Part shown: piece by piece, positions 25,290 through 34,513 of the stretch
Layout of the letters: each line of letters starts with the position of its first letter
Position numbering within the stretch: the first letter of the stretch is position 1
Source of the DNA: an uncultured Acidimicrobiales bacterium
GTDB taxonomy: Bacteria; Actinomycetota; Acidimicrobiia; Acidimicrobiales; SZUA-35
Reading direction: 5' to 3'
NCBI GenBank assembly: GCA_938029215.1
Contig: CALHFG010000114.1
Location: 1-64,000 of the forward strand
DNA: 64,000 nt
Notes under the pieces: model-generated
Seen by the model: the letters and a program-made list of their open reading frames with translations, nothing else
The model's database searches: none
What the model was told of the DNA's origin: nothing
Position numbers and translations under genes: made by a program

Positions 25290-26447
25290 TCAGAAGGGCA
25301 TTTGAATGCCGCCGTAGCCGCCACCGCTGCGGCGACGTTGGGTTCGACGGCTCTGGCGTGGCTGTCCGAGGCCACCACCCATAAGCATGCTCATCAGGAC
25401 GCTGATGGCCATCTTGCCGAACATGCCGCCCATTCCGCTGCGGCGCTGCTGTTGGCGGGGCTGATACCGAGGGTTGCGACGAGGCAGGGGCCGGGGCTGT
25501 TGCCCACGGCGGCGCAACTGGGCATCTCTCTCGGCTGGGCTGGCTTGTGGAGCCGGCGGCGTCGGAGCCGGGGGCGCTGGTTGGTCGGGCGTGGCGTCGG
25601 TGTCCAGGAACGGTGGGGGAGTCTGGCCGGTGAGGCGGGCTTCGATGACCTCGAACTGCCACTCGGCCTTGTCGATCTGATCATCGAGAACATCGACCTT
25701 CGCGATGGTGTCGGCGTTGCGGATCTCGTTGGAAACGTTCTGGTACGCCGCTGACGCTTCCTCATAGATCGAAATGAGCTCGGGATCTCCCGCTTGAATG
25801 ACCTCATCGCCGAGGTCGATGACTCGGTCGGCATTGGCCTTCAGCTGCTCGATGATTTCTTCCCGGTCCTCTTCGAGAGTCTTGATTTCTTCCTTCTTGG
25901 TCTTACGGCGGCCGCGCATCATGTTGAACAGGAAATACGCGCCCACCGCAAGGAGAATCGGCACGATCCACGGGAATCCCCCGGAGGAACCGCTGGTGGT
26001 GGCGGAGTCGGAGAACCCGCCAGCGGCATCGTTGCCAACGTTCGCGAGGTACTGGTCCAGCGCTCCCGCAATGTCGCCGCCACCGAAGGTCTGTGTGATC
26101 GAGTCGGTGAGCGCACTGGCCGAGTTACCTTTTCCGCGAGCAAAGACCGCCGCGTTGGTGAGGACGACAACCGCCCCGTAGCTGCTGTTTCGGCTCTGCA
26201 GTTCGGCAAGGAGTGTTTCGGCTATCTCCGATGACTGGCTGGCGTTGTCCAGACGGACAAAGGCCACGCCGTTGCCGTTTGCGCGCCCGATGGCCGCCTC
26301 GGCTTCCCCGGTCACGCTGCGTTCTAGGTAGCTGCCGCTCGCCTCGATTTGATCGGCGATGGCCTCGATGTCAACTGACTGGGCATGCGCCGTGGTCGTC
26401 ATGAACAACATGACCGCTGCAGCTATCGCCCCAATTATTCTACGCAT
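25290..26447 (-). CDS. Membrane protein with extracytoplasmic domain, coiled coil and Arg/Gly-rich tail
   Basis: 385 residues. A signal peptide (about 1-22), an extracytoplasmic alpha/beta domain (about 25-140) with a TPM-like look (YGAVVVLTNAAVF), a Gly/Ser linker, one membrane segment at about 157-173, basic RGRRKTKKEE, a coiled coil (about 180-265), a Pro-rich stretch, then an Arg/Gln/Gly-rich C terminus including MGGMFGKMAISVLMSMLMGG. I do not recognise the full-length family. ATG 26447 follows TAGACT (26459-26454) by 6 bases (leaderless). It stands alone. Confidence 0.76.
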   Translation of the reverse strand: MRRIIGAIAAAVMLFMTTTAHAQSVDIEAIADQIEASGSYLERSVTGEAEAAIGRANGNGVAFVRLDNASQSSEIAETLLAELQSRNSSYGAVVVLTNAAVFARGKGNSASALTDSITQTFGGGDIAGALDQYLANVGNDAAGGFSDSATTSGSSGGFPWIVPILLAVGAYFLFNMMRGRRKTKKEEIKTLEEDREEIIEQLKANADRVIDLGDEVIQAGDPELISIYEEASAAYQNVSNEIRNADTIAKVDVLDDQIDKAEWQFEVIEARLTGQTPPPFLDTDATPDQPAPPAPTPPAPQASPAERDAQLRRRGQQPRPLPRRNPRYQPRQQQRRSGMGGMFGKMAISVLMSMLMGGGLGQPRQSRRTQRRRSGGGYGGIQMPF

Positions 26448-26543
26448 AGTCGCAGTCTAGTGGGCGTGGCCGCGTCGCTCCCTCGGAAGCCGCTCTCGGC
26501 TGCGGTCGACCACGCTGGGTGGGCGGCCGCGGTGGGTCGGCGG

Positions 26544-27863
26544 CTACGCGATGCCAAGTAATTCAGGCTTGGAAGGAATGATGGATGCCGCCTCGACCCC
26601 CAACCACTCCTGTGCCAGTGACCCGAGATAGGCGTCCATCCCGGTGGTCATGCGGAGGTTTCCGTCCTCATCGAGATCGCTCTGGCGGGAAACGGGGGAG
26701 GGTTCTCCCAGCAACTGAGCCGCTACCGGTCCCGCCACCATCATGGTCGAGGCGGCTCCGTGATCAAGGCCCTGGCCGTTCTGCCGGACTCGCCGACCGA
26801 ACTCGCTCACGGTCGCAACCAACACTCGGTCACCAAGACCTCGAACTTCCATCAGGCGGAGGAAACCGTCGATGGCGGCATCGATGTTGGTGAGCAGACC
26901 CGGGTGCGACCATTGATGATCGTCGTGGGTGTCGAACCCGCCGAGGCGAGCGTGGACGACCCTGAGGCCGATGTCGGCGCTAATGAGATCGGCTGCGGTA
27001 AGCAGCTGCCGGGCCAGCTCGCCGCCCTGTTGGGCCATGTCATCCACGATCGCTGCTTCCGCCGCTGGTCGTTCTGCGTCGTCGCCTTGAATTTCGTTGG
27101 CCAAGCTACGCAGGTCCTCATAGCTCTGTGAGATCGCCGGGTCGCCCTCGAACCGATCGAAGGCGTCGATATAGAGCTTTTGAAGATCCCAATCGGTGTC
27201 ACGGATCATCCACAGACCGTCCGGGTTTGGAAGGGACAGCGTGGAGGCCTGAGTCGAATGCAGCCACGGCGTCACACCCGCAACCGAAAGACCGGTGGCG
27301 ACAGCTCCCACATCGAGGGCATCGGACAACCGCCCGAGATAGCCAAATCGGCGTCCGGCTTCACCCGTGGGGTCCGCCTGCTGCCAACGACGTTCCATCG
27401 CAAAGTGAGACAGCGAATGGTCCGCGATCCCGACCCCTTCCACGATGGTGATACCCCGCTGATGGAGCCGCTGGAGCTGAGGGGCGAGCCCGACGCGATC
27501 ATCGATGGTCAGAATCTCTTCATCGGGAGCTCGTAGGTTGGCCCGAACATCGTGCAAATAGCCCTCGGTGTAGGGGATAACGGTGGAAAGGCCGTCGTTT
27601 CCGCCCTGCAGTTCGACCAGAACCAACACCCGGTTGGCGACAGCGCCAGGGACCAGCCGGGGCGGATCCGGCAGTGTCTCCGTAGCTCGGTCGCCAACCG
27701 GACGAGCCGGATCGACCGGACGCGCCCCAACCTCGGAGCGATCGGATCGAATGGAGCAAGCCCCCAATGCGCCACCGGCTGCGGCAGCGGAAAGCAGTTT
27801 CAGGATTTGGCGACGGCTGAGGGCAGCGGGCAGTGGTGTGCTCACGGAGGGATTCCTATTCAT
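26544..27863 (-). CDS. DUF1501 protein, Tat-exported
   Basis: 439 residues from ATG 27863, which overlaps the upstream stop in ATGA. Twin-arginine signal SRRQILKLLSAAAAGG (about residues 15-30) with a lipobox-like GACS. The body matches DUF1501, a sulfatase/alkaline-phosphatase-like fold: VLVELQGGNDGLSTVIPY, HSLSHFAMERRW and TVSEFGRRVRQN. DUF1501 proteins are nearly always encoded next to DUF1800 proteins, as here, and are exported; their substrate is not known. Confidence 0.9.
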   Translation of the reverse strand: MNRNPSVSTPLPAALSRRQILKLLSAAAAGGALGACSIRSDRSEVGARPVDPARPVGDRATETLPDPPRLVPGAVANRVLVLVELQGGNDGLSTVIPYTEGYLHDVRANLRAPDEEILTIDDRVGLAPQLQRLHQRGITIVEGVGIADHSLSHFAMERRWQQADPTGEAGRRFGYLGRLSDALDVGAVATGLSVAGVTPWLHSTQASTLSLPNPDGLWMIRDTDWDLQKLYIDAFDRFEGDPAISQSYEDLRSLANEIQGDDAERPAAEAAIVDDMAQQGGELARQLLTAADLISADIGLRVVHARLGGFDTHDDHQWSHPGLLTNIDAAIDGFLRLMEVRGLGDRVLVATVSEFGRRVRQNGQGLDHGAASTMMVAGPVAAQLLGEPSPVSRQSDLDEDGNLRMTTGMDAYLGSLAQEWLGVEAASIIPSKPELLGIA

Positions 27864-29101
27864 GTGAATTGGGCGGTCGGACACGTGACCGCAATTCGCC
27901 ATGCGATCTGGCGGCGGTCGGGAGCGTCGAAGCGGTCATCGTTGAGTGCGGTTCGCAGCAGCGGTATGACCGCATCGGTTTCGGCGAAGCCGGCGGTGGC
28001 GGCGATCGATTCAGCCGACCAACGCTGATTGCGCACATGGTCGGTCTCGATGTGCTGGGCCAGTTGGAGACGGGGGAGCAGTGCTCCAGGCCGGATCCAA
28101 TAGGCGCCGGTGGGCCATCCAGCCGGGGAGGGAGGGGAGTACGGGCGCTGGCCCAGGTTCTCGAGATGCCAGGGCTCCAACGCATCCTGCTCGCCCTCGG
28201 GGTCGATAGCGGCCAGCGTGCCAACGAGCCATTCGAGCGTGGTCGAGTAACGGCTGCGGTTGGCAGCGGCGAATTCCTCGGATCCGAGAATGTGGCGAAC
28301 CAGTGGAAGAATCTTCAGGTCGTTGTTTGCGAGCATGGCCGACATGTGATCCAGCTGCTCGATAGGGGTCTGGCCGCCGACGAACTGAGTCCAAAGGTGG
28401 TCCGCCACACGGCGATGTGTCGACGGGTGATGGGCGAGCGCGTGGAGAACTTTGGCCGTGTCCCACCGGTCCTGTACGCCGAGAAAGATCAATGGGGCAA
28501 CAAAGGCGGCGGATTCGTCGAACCAGACCGTTCCCTCCTCGTCGTCTACCTTCCATCCCGCAAGCGCTCGGGCGGCGGCTCGCACGTCGTCTTCGGTGTA
28601 GTGCTCGGGGCCGATTGTGTACAGCTCCATCAATTCCCGGGCCAAGTTCTCATTCGGGTTGAACGCTTCAGAATCCGCGGCATCGAGATAGCGCAGCATT
28701 GCACCGCTGGTAATCACGCGGTCCAGCAGCGTCGGGATGTCTGACAATCCATACCGATAGAGGATCTCCAGTTGATCCGCAACGAGGCGTTGGCCGTCTA
28801 CCGATTCGTCCGCTGTGGTGAACCACGAGTGCCAGAGCCAGGCCATTCGGTCTTGGAGTCCCGCCTCATCCGATGCCATGCGCGCGGTCCACCACACCGA
28901 CACTTGCCCCCAGTCTTCCTTGCCCGTCGGCGGGCCGTCGTCCCAAGGAATCGTCGCCACGTTGTTGTCGTCTAGGCCGCAGTCGTCGATCAATTGGTCG
29001 ATGACGTCTGAGAGGTCATCATTGGTGAACAACTTCATGCGGCTCGGGTGGGCGGCCATCGTGGTGCGGCGAAGGACGTGGGCAAGCTGCTCGGTCTCCA
29101 T
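27860..29101 (-). CDS. DUF1800 protein, partner of the DUF1501 protein
   Basis: 413 residues. Matches DUF1800: LAHVLRRTTMAAHPS at the start, MAWLWHSWF, and the hallmark NPNENLARELMELYTIGP with ARALAGW. No signal peptide is seen, although the partner has one, so co-export by the twin-arginine route is possible. ATG 29101 follows TACCTT (29114-29109) by 7 bases (leaderless). First gene of the two-gene operon. Confidence 0.9.
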   Translation of the reverse strand: METEQLAHVLRRTTMAAHPSRMKLFTNDDLSDVIDQLIDDCGLDDNNVATIPWDDGPPTGKEDWGQVSVWWTARMASDEAGLQDRMAWLWHSWFTTADESVDGQRLVADQLEILYRYGLSDIPTLLDRVITSGAMLRYLDAADSEAFNPNENLARELMELYTIGPEHYTEDDVRAAARALAGWKVDDEEGTVWFDESAAFVAPLIFLGVQDRWDTAKVLHALAHHPSTHRRVADHLWTQFVGGQTPIEQLDHMSAMLANNDLKILPLVRHILGSEEFAAANRSRYSTTLEWLVGTLAAIDPEGEQDALEPWHLENLGQRPYSPPSPAGWPTGAYWIRPGALLPRLQLAQHIETDHVRNQRWSAESIAATAGFAETDAVIPLLRTALNDDRFDAPDRRQIAWRIAVTCPTAQFT

Positions 29102-29146
29102 GTCACCGAAGGTACGGAATGGCCTGTGAATCCAAGGTGAAACCGC

Positions 29147-29181
29147 TCTTCATGGAGTCTTCATGATCGCTGTGAGACAAT
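29147..29181 (+). promoter_or_regulatory. Direct-repeat OmpR-type box and -10 of the two-component operon
   Basis: TCTTCATG occurs at 29147-29154 and again at 29158-29165, a period of 11 bases as expected for a tandem OmpR/PhoB-family dimer. It occupies the -35 region of GACAAT (29176-29181), which is 5 bases before ATG 29187. The arrangement suggests positive autoregulation; this is inference. Confidence 0.55.
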
Positions 29182-29186
29182 GAAAC

Positions 29187-29900
29187 ATGCGTCTGCTGTT
29201 GGTTGAGGACGACGGAGCCCTGGCGAAGGTGCTTCTTCGTGGTCTGCGAGAAGAGGGATATGCGGTCGACCATGCGGGGACCTGCGCGGCGGCCAACGAA
29301 TCTCTCGATCTGAATGACTACCAACTGGTCATCCTTGATCTCGGCCTACCTGATGGCGATGGTCTGTCGCTTTGTGCCAAGCGACGCGCCAACGGGATGA
29401 CGACCCCGGTATTGATGTTGACCGCTCGTGATGGAGTCGGATCCACCGTCGCTGGTTTGGATGCCGGAGCCGACGACTATCTCACCAAACCTTTTGCCTA
29501 TCCGGAACTGGCGGCCAGAACGCGAGCGCTTTTGCGGCGTCCGGCCGAGGCCGTATCGCCCGTCTTGCAGCAGGGCCCGGTTCGCCTGGACACGGCGGCG
29601 CATTCGGTCTGGCGCGACACCGACTCGGGTCCGGTTCTCGTTCCGCTTACACCGAGGGAGTTCGCTCTTCTCGAACACCTCATGCGTCGACCTGGCGAGG
29701 TCTGTCGTCGGGAGCATCTCTTGGAGCAGGTGTGGGATGCCAACTACGACGGACTTTCGAACGTGGTCGATGTTCATATCGCGAACCTGCGCCGCAAGCT
29801 TACGGTCGAACCAAGCGTGGCGGCCTCGGATGCCGGCGAGCCTGATTTGATCGAAACGGTACGAGGCGTTGGGTACCGATTGTTGGCGGAAGTCGCATGA
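29187..29900 (+). CDS. OmpR/PhoB-family response regulator
   Basis: 237 residues. Receiver domain MRLLLVEDDGALAK with the acidic pair, phosphoacceptor Asp in LVILDLGLPDGDG (about residue 51), and the Lys of YLTKPF (about 104). A winged-helix effector domain fills about 125-235, ending VRGVGYRLL. It regulates transcription after phosphorylation by the kinase encoded in ATGA overlap (29897-29900). The ATG is probably leaderless and autoregulated through the 11-base-period direct repeat just upstream. Targets and signal unknown. Confidence 0.93.
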   Translation: MRLLLVEDDGALAKVLLRGLREEGYAVDHAGTCAAANESLDLNDYQLVILDLGLPDGDGLSLCAKRRANGMTTPVLMLTARDGVGSTVAGLDAGADDYLTKPFAYPELAARTRALLRRPAEAVSPVLQQGPVRLDTAAHSVWRDTDSGPVLVPLTPREFALLEHLMRRPGEVCRREHLLEQVWDANYDGLSNVVDVHIANLRRKLTVEPSVAASDAGEPDLIETVRGVGYRLLAEVA

Positions 29901-31048
29901 ACCGTTGGATCAAGATTGCGGCTGCAACGTTGACGGTCTCCGTACTCGCTGGAGGTGCCGCCTTTGCGTGGTACTCCGACGTCATCGATGACGAGCGAAA
30001 CATCACGGTCGACTACGCCGAAGGCGAAGTTCGCGAGATCCTGTACCACTGGCGCGAGGACACCGAACCTCCCCGGAACAGTTGGCAGATCAACGTGCGG
30101 GACGGCTGGAGCGACCCCGTCGGTGAGACCGATGTTGAGCCCCAGATCCTGCCGCTGGCCGAGCCCGCGGTCGAGTTTGGCACCTTCACCGAGGAATTCG
30201 ACTTCCTCGGCGACCGTTGGTTCTCTTATGCGGTTCACGTGGGCGATCAACAGGTGCTGCTCTCCCTCATCGATCGAGGGCCCCAAGATGATGCGATTCG
30301 ACGGGCCGCCTGGATCGCGGCGCTTTCCACCATCGGATTGGCTATAGCGGCCGGTGCCGTCTCCTATTGGTGGACCGGGCGTGAGGCTCCGGCAGTCCAG
30401 CGGGCACACAGCGTGAACCGGGACTTTATTGCCGACGCAGCGCATGAGCTTCGAACCCCGCTCGCCATCATCCAAGCCTCCTCGGGACACGCGCTCAGCC
30501 GAGAACGCACCAACGATGAGTACCGGGAGTCACTAGAAGAGATCCTTCACGCAACCGAGCGTGCCGGCGCCAGCGTGAGTGCGCTCCTCGAGTTCGCGCG
30601 GCTCGAAGCTGGTCAGGCACAACCTCGCAAGGCGCCCCTGCGGCTCGACCTCTTGGTGGAAGAAGTGGCAGCCGGTGTTCGAGTCGATGGAACAGTGATC
30701 GAGGCGGACCCCGGCGACGCGGTCGTGGTCGATGCCGACGACGCCTTGATCCGTCAGGTGCTGGACAACATCGTGCGTAATGCGGCTGCTCGGGCGGGAA
30801 AAGTTGTGCTCACCACGCGCTTCGAGGGCCAAACCGCGGTGGTCGATGTGATCGACGACGGCCCGGGGTTCGACGAGCAAATGTTGCCGCACGTGTTCGA
30901 ACGTTTCCGCCGCGGCGACCAGTCCGGCACCGCCGGTCTTGGTCTGGCGATTGCGCGCACGATCGTGGACCTTCATCAGGGGACCTGTGAGGCAACCAAT
31001 AACGCTGATCAGGGCGCCAAACTTACGATCCGTCTGCCCGTCGCCTAA
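29897..31048 (+). CDS. Membrane sensor histidine kinase
   Basis: 383 residues. First membrane segment about 6-25, an extracytoplasmic sensor domain (about 26-130) rich in acidic and aromatic residues, second membrane segment about 138-157, no obvious HAMP domain, then HisKA with FIADAAHELRTPLAI (His about 186) and HATPase with NIVRNAAARAG, DDGPGF and GLGLAIARTIVDLH. It pairs with the response regulator just upstream. The last 26 bases overlap the stop end of the zincin gene on the opposite strand. Confidence 0.92.
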   Translation: MNRWIKIAAATLTVSVLAGGAAFAWYSDVIDDERNITVDYAEGEVREILYHWREDTEPPRNSWQINVRDGWSDPVGETDVEPQILPLAEPAVEFGTFTEEFDFLGDRWFSYAVHVGDQQVLLSLIDRGPQDDAIRRAAWIAALSTIGLAIAAGAVSYWWTGREAPAVQRAHSVNRDFIADAAHELRTPLAIIQASSGHALSRERTNDEYRESLEEILHATERAGASVSALLEFARLEAGQAQPRKAPLRLDLLVEEVAAGVRVDGTVIEADPGDAVVVDADDALIRQVLDNIVRNAAARAGKVVLTTRFEGQTAVVDVIDDGPGFDEQMLPHVFERFRRGDQSGTAGLGLAIARTIVDLHQGTCEATNNADQGAKLTIRLPVA

Positions 31049-31412
31049 CCCACTCTTTGGTGAGTTCCCGAGCTTCGGCCTCGGCGGGGATATCTCGGTA
31101 GGCGGGCATCCATTTTCGTTGCAGCCGGAGACCGCGAACGAAATCACCGAGATAGCGCAGGTAGAACCGCACGATGCCGATGTCTGCGTACTGCTGCACA
31201 TGAACCAGTTCGTGCGCGATGAGCCGGGAGGTTCCGTCGTCGAGTTCGGGGGTGGTGAGATAGATGTAGCGACCCAGCGTGATGCCTTGGAAGCTCCCCG
31301 GCATCCAACCCAGCGTGCGTATACGAGCTCGATCCAGCACGTCGTCGCGAACGTGAGAGTAGGAGGCTCGCTCGGCCTCGGTGAGTGATCTGCTCACGAG
31401 CCGCCATGCCAA
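31023..31412 (-). CDS. Small zincin-like protein (HExxH)
   Basis: 129 residues. LIAHELVHVQQYADIG carries an HExxH zinc site, followed by FYLRYL and IPAEAEAREL, whose Glu could be the third ligand; this resembles the DUF4157-like compact metalloprotease domain. No signal peptide. The start overlaps the GNAT gene by 19 bases, so the pair is probably one transcript. Substrate unknown. Confidence 0.78.
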   Translation of the reverse strand: MAWRLVSRSLTEAERASYSHVRDDVLDRARIRTLGWMPGSFQGITLGRYIYLTTPELDDGTSRLIAHELVHVQQYADIGIVRFYLRYLGDFVRGLRLQRKWMPAYRDIPAEAEARELTKEWVRRRADGS

Positions 31413-31930
31413 TCTTGGCTGTGAAGCTCATACACGTCGGCCCATCTTTGGCATCGAGGTATCACGGTCCGGTGGCTCGCCGCCAAGCCCAAACGTTCCG
31501 CCACCGCGACCGACCGGCGATTGCCAGGTTGAATACAGGCCACAACCCGGTCGAATAGGTCTGCTTCAAATGCCCACGTCAGCGCCCCAACCGCAGCCTC
31601 GGTGGCATAACCCTCTCCCCAATGATCGGGGAGAAATCGCCACCCGACCTCGTACACCGGCAACAGTTCGGGCAAAAAGGTTGGCGGCGCAAATCCAACA
31701 AACCCAATAGGTTGTCCGGGCTCATCCAGAAGTTCGCACGCAAAGATGCCCGGGCCGTCGATCCACTGAACGGCGTGCGTTAGCCGATCGTCGATTTCGG
31801 GTTCAGAGAGAGGCTCGCCGTCGTCGATGTGGGCCAGCACGGCTTCGTTCGTTGACAACTCATGCCACACGTCCCGATCGTCCAGGGTCCATGGGCGCAA
31901 AACCATTCTTCGTGTGACGACAGACCCCAC
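31394..31930 (-). CDS. GNAT family N-acetyltransferase (RimJ-like)
   Basis: 178 residues. Motifs of the RimJ/RimL-type GNAT fold: LVLRPW-like MVLRPWTLDDRD, PIGFVGF, EVGWRFLPDHWGEGYATEA (acetyl-CoA loop) and NRRSVAVAERLGLAA. It would acetylate an amine on a protein N terminus or a small molecule. GTG 31930 follows TACGGT (31944-31939) by 8 bases (leaderless). Divergent from the UbiB-like gene. Confidence 0.9.
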   Translation of the reverse strand: MGSVVTRRMVLRPWTLDDRDVWHELSTNEAVLAHIDDGEPLSEPEIDDRLTHAVQWIDGPGIFACELLDEPGQPIGFVGFAPPTFLPELLPVYEVGWRFLPDHWGEGYATEAAVGALTWAFEADLFDRVVACIQPGNRRSVAVAERLGLAASHRTVIPRCQRWADVYELHSQDWHGGS

Positions 31931-31987
31931 GAAGCCGAACCGTACCGTTCCACCAGCGTCCTCGCTCTCTCCTACCCTGTTTGATCT

Positions 31988-33481
31988 ATGTCATCACAGT
32001 CTCGAAAAGGTCTCGTAGCGGTTGTGTTGGGCATGGTGGCTGGCTTTGTAGCTCTGCTGCTTCGTAATGCCGATGACGACGTCGACTCCTTGGAGGCAGC
32101 GGTTTCCAGTCGTCGTCTTGCGGCCCGCAACCTTCGGTTGGCCAAGTTGGGGGTCAAGGGAGGCGGTCGCTATGCCCGCTTCAGGGCGCAGAAGATCTTC
32201 GCCGACGCGGCGCGGTCTGAAGAACTCGACACCGAATTTCAACTGCAAACCGCCGAGGACGTGGCGGCCGAGCTGGGGCAAATGAAGGGCGCCATGATGA
32301 AGATCGGTCAGATGGCCAGCTACATCGACACCGGCCTGCCCGACACGGTTCGGAACTCGTTAGCGAGCTTGCAGCACGATGCGCCACCGATGTCGGCCGA
32401 ACTGGCCGCGAAACAGATTGAGGCCGAGCTGGGGCAGCGACCGGAACTTCTGTTTGCGTCCTGGGATCCGGTTCCCCTGGCGTCGGCGAGCATCGGACAG
32501 GTCCATCGCGCTATCACCCATGAGAACCAGGCGGTCGCGGTCAAAGTGCAGTACCCGGGTGTGGGGGAGGCGATGGCGGCCGATCTAGGCAACGCTGACT
32601 GGCTCTTTGGTGGGATGGCTGCGATGTTCCCCGGGCTCGACAAGGGTCCGATCATTGAGGAGCTGAAGACCCGGCTGATAGAAGAACTGGATTACACCCT
32701 GGAGGCTGAACGCCAGGCTCGGTTCCACGCTGCATACAAGGGCCACCCGTACATCACCGTGCCGGGAGTTCACGATCGGTATTCCACCAAACGAGTTCTC
32801 ACCACCGACCTGGCCGAGGGGGTTCGCTTCGGCGAGGTTTTGGGATGGTCTGAAGCCGAGCGGAACCTGGCGGCGGAGACGTTGTTTCGTTTCTCGTTTG
32901 GCGCGATCTATCGGGAGCACTCGTTTAACGGAGACCCTCATCCCGGGAATTACCTGTTCCAACCTGGCGGTCGAGTGACGTTCTTGGACTTCGGGTTGGT
33001 CAAAGAGTTCGCCCCCGACGAAACCAAACTGTTCGAAGAGCTGATCAAGGAAATGGTCATCGATCACGACCCTCCTGCATTTCGTGCGCTTGTTGAAGAG
33101 GCGGGCATTCTCAAAACGGGGGCGCCCCATTCGGATGCGGAGGTGGTCGACTATTTCGCCTTCTACTACCGCTATGTCCGCGAGGATCGTCTGGTCACAA
33201 TCGACGCCGATTACGCAGCCGCCGGCGTGGCCCAGCTCTTCGACATGAGCAGCGCCCATGGTTCGTTGATGAAGCAGTTGAACGTGCCGCCGTCGATGGT
33301 GGTTCTACAGCGAATCACGCTCGGCTTGATGGGTTTGTTTGCACAGTTGGATGCCACCGCGAACTGGCGGCGAATCGCCGAAGAACTGTGGCCGTTCGTG
33401 GATGCTGAGCCTTCCACTGAACTGGGCCGTCGTCACCGGGCCTGGGAGATCGAAACCGGTCGTCGCACCGCGACGACCTGA
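31988..33481 (+). CDS. ABC1/UbiB-family atypical kinase
   Basis: 497 residues. A predicted N-terminal membrane segment (about 8-24), then the protein-kinase-like ADCK domain: the KxGQ motif MKIGQMASY, Ala-rich nucleotide loop ASASIGQVHRA, AVKVQYPG (Lys), NGDPHPGNYLF and FLDFGLVKE (metal-binding Asp). Relatives support quinone or other isoprenoid-lipid metabolism as ATPases. The ATG follows TACCCT (31973-31978) by 9 bases. Convergent with ferrochelatase, 4 bases between stops. Confidence 0.9.
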   Translation: MSSQSRKGLVAVVLGMVAGFVALLLRNADDDVDSLEAAVSSRRLAARNLRLAKLGVKGGGRYARFRAQKIFADAARSEELDTEFQLQTAEDVAAELGQMKGAMMKIGQMASYIDTGLPDTVRNSLASLQHDAPPMSAELAAKQIEAELGQRPELLFASWDPVPLASASIGQVHRAITHENQAVAVKVQYPGVGEAMAADLGNADWLFGGMAAMFPGLDKGPIIEELKTRLIEELDYTLEAERQARFHAAYKGHPYITVPGVHDRYSTKRVLTTDLAEGVRFGEVLGWSEAERNLAAETLFRFSFGAIYREHSFNGDPHPGNYLFQPGGRVTFLDFGLVKEFAPDETKLFEELIKEMVIDHDPPAFRALVEEAGILKTGAPHSDAEVVDYFAFYYRYVREDRLVTIDADYAAAGVAQLFDMSSAHGSLMKQLNVPPSMVVLQRITLGLMGLFAQLDATANWRRIAEELWPFVDAEPSTELGRRHRAWEIETGRRTATT

Positions 33482-33485
33482 CGGG

Positions 33486-34484
33486 CTAGCCGGTAGGAGC
33501 GAGACAGTGCCCATCGGGGCACGGATCGGGCCACGGCCCCGAGTGCCCCACCCAGAGGGCTGGAGCGTTGTCGATCTTTTCCTGAACCAACTCACGAATT
33601 GCCCGCACAAAGTGTGGGTGGGTACCAACTGTGGCAGCGCGCCGCATCGTGAGCCCTATGGAGGCCGCCGTCTCGGCAGCCAAGACATCGAGGTCGTACA
33701 TGACTTCCATGTGATCGCTGATGAAGCCAAGCGGGACGACGGTGACATCGCTATACCCCTGATCGCAAAGCTCGGTGAGATGATCGCTGATATCGGGTTC
33801 GAGCCAGGGAATATGTGGAGGGCCGCTTCGGCTTTGGTAGGCGAGGTCCCACTCTGGTGCATGGCCACGCGGCGATGACGACCCGATGCGGGTTGCCACC
33901 AGGCCCGCGATTTCCTTGAGCTGTTCTTCGTAGTCGCACCATTGCGCCATCGAGTTTGGGATTGAATGGGCGGTGAAGACCAGCCGGTCTCCCTCGACCA
34001 TCGTCTCTTCGACTCGCGCGACGACGGCGTCGACGAAACCTGGGTGGTTGTAGTAGAGGCGGAGCTTGTGGAGCCCCGGTGCGGTGGGTCCTACCGAGGC
34101 AGCCGCCGCTTCGAGGTTTTCTCGATATTGGCGGCAGCCGCTGTAAGACGAGAATGCAGAGGTGGCCAGCACGAGGGCGTTAGTGATGCCGTCGTCGGCC
34201 ATCTGTTGAACCGTGTCGGTGAGGTACGGCTGCCAATTTCGGTTGCCAAAGTAGATGGGCAGATCGATCCCGAAGTCAGAGAACTCGGCTGCCAACGCAG
34301 CGATCAAGGCGTTGTTCTGATCGTTGATCGGCGAGCGGCCACCGAATTGCTCGTATTGTTTGGCCACCACGGCGAGGCGTTGGTCAGGAACGTTGCGGCC
34401 AGCGGTGACATTCCGCAGGAACGGCATGACGTCTTCGGGCCCGTCGGGACCACCGAAGCTCAGCACACAGAGCGCATCAAACAT
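33486..34484 (-). CDS. hemH: Ferrochelatase (coproporphyrin-type expected)
   Basis: 332 residues. Family motifs: LSFGGPDGPEDVMPFL, GGRSPIN, the catalytic His in VFTAHSIPNSM, LAYQSRSGPPHIPWLEPDI and VVPLGFISDHMEV with its Glu. The C terminus ends in CPDGHC, which with Cys in YSGCRQY could bind a [2Fe-2S] cluster as in actinobacterial ferrochelatases. In actinobacteria the enzyme inserts iron into coproporphyrin III. ATG 34484 follows TAGGCT (34495-34490) by 5 bases (leaderless). No other haem gene is nearby. Confidence 0.94.
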   Translation of the reverse strand: MFDALCVLSFGGPDGPEDVMPFLRNVTAGRNVPDQRLAVVAKQYEQFGGRSPINDQNNALIAALAAEFSDFGIDLPIYFGNRNWQPYLTDTVQQMADDGITNALVLATSAFSSYSGCRQYRENLEAAAASVGPTAPGLHKLRLYYNHPGFVDAVVARVEETMVEGDRLVFTAHSIPNSMAQWCDYEEQLKEIAGLVATRIGSSSPRGHAPEWDLAYQSRSGPPHIPWLEPDISDHLTELCDQGYSDVTVVPLGFISDHMEVMYDLDVLAAETAASIGLTMRRAATVGTHPHFVRAIRELVQEKIDNAPALWVGHSGPWPDPCPDGHCLAPTG

Positions 34485-34513
34485 GGCGGAGCCTATCGGG
34501 GCGCCAGCCCCGG

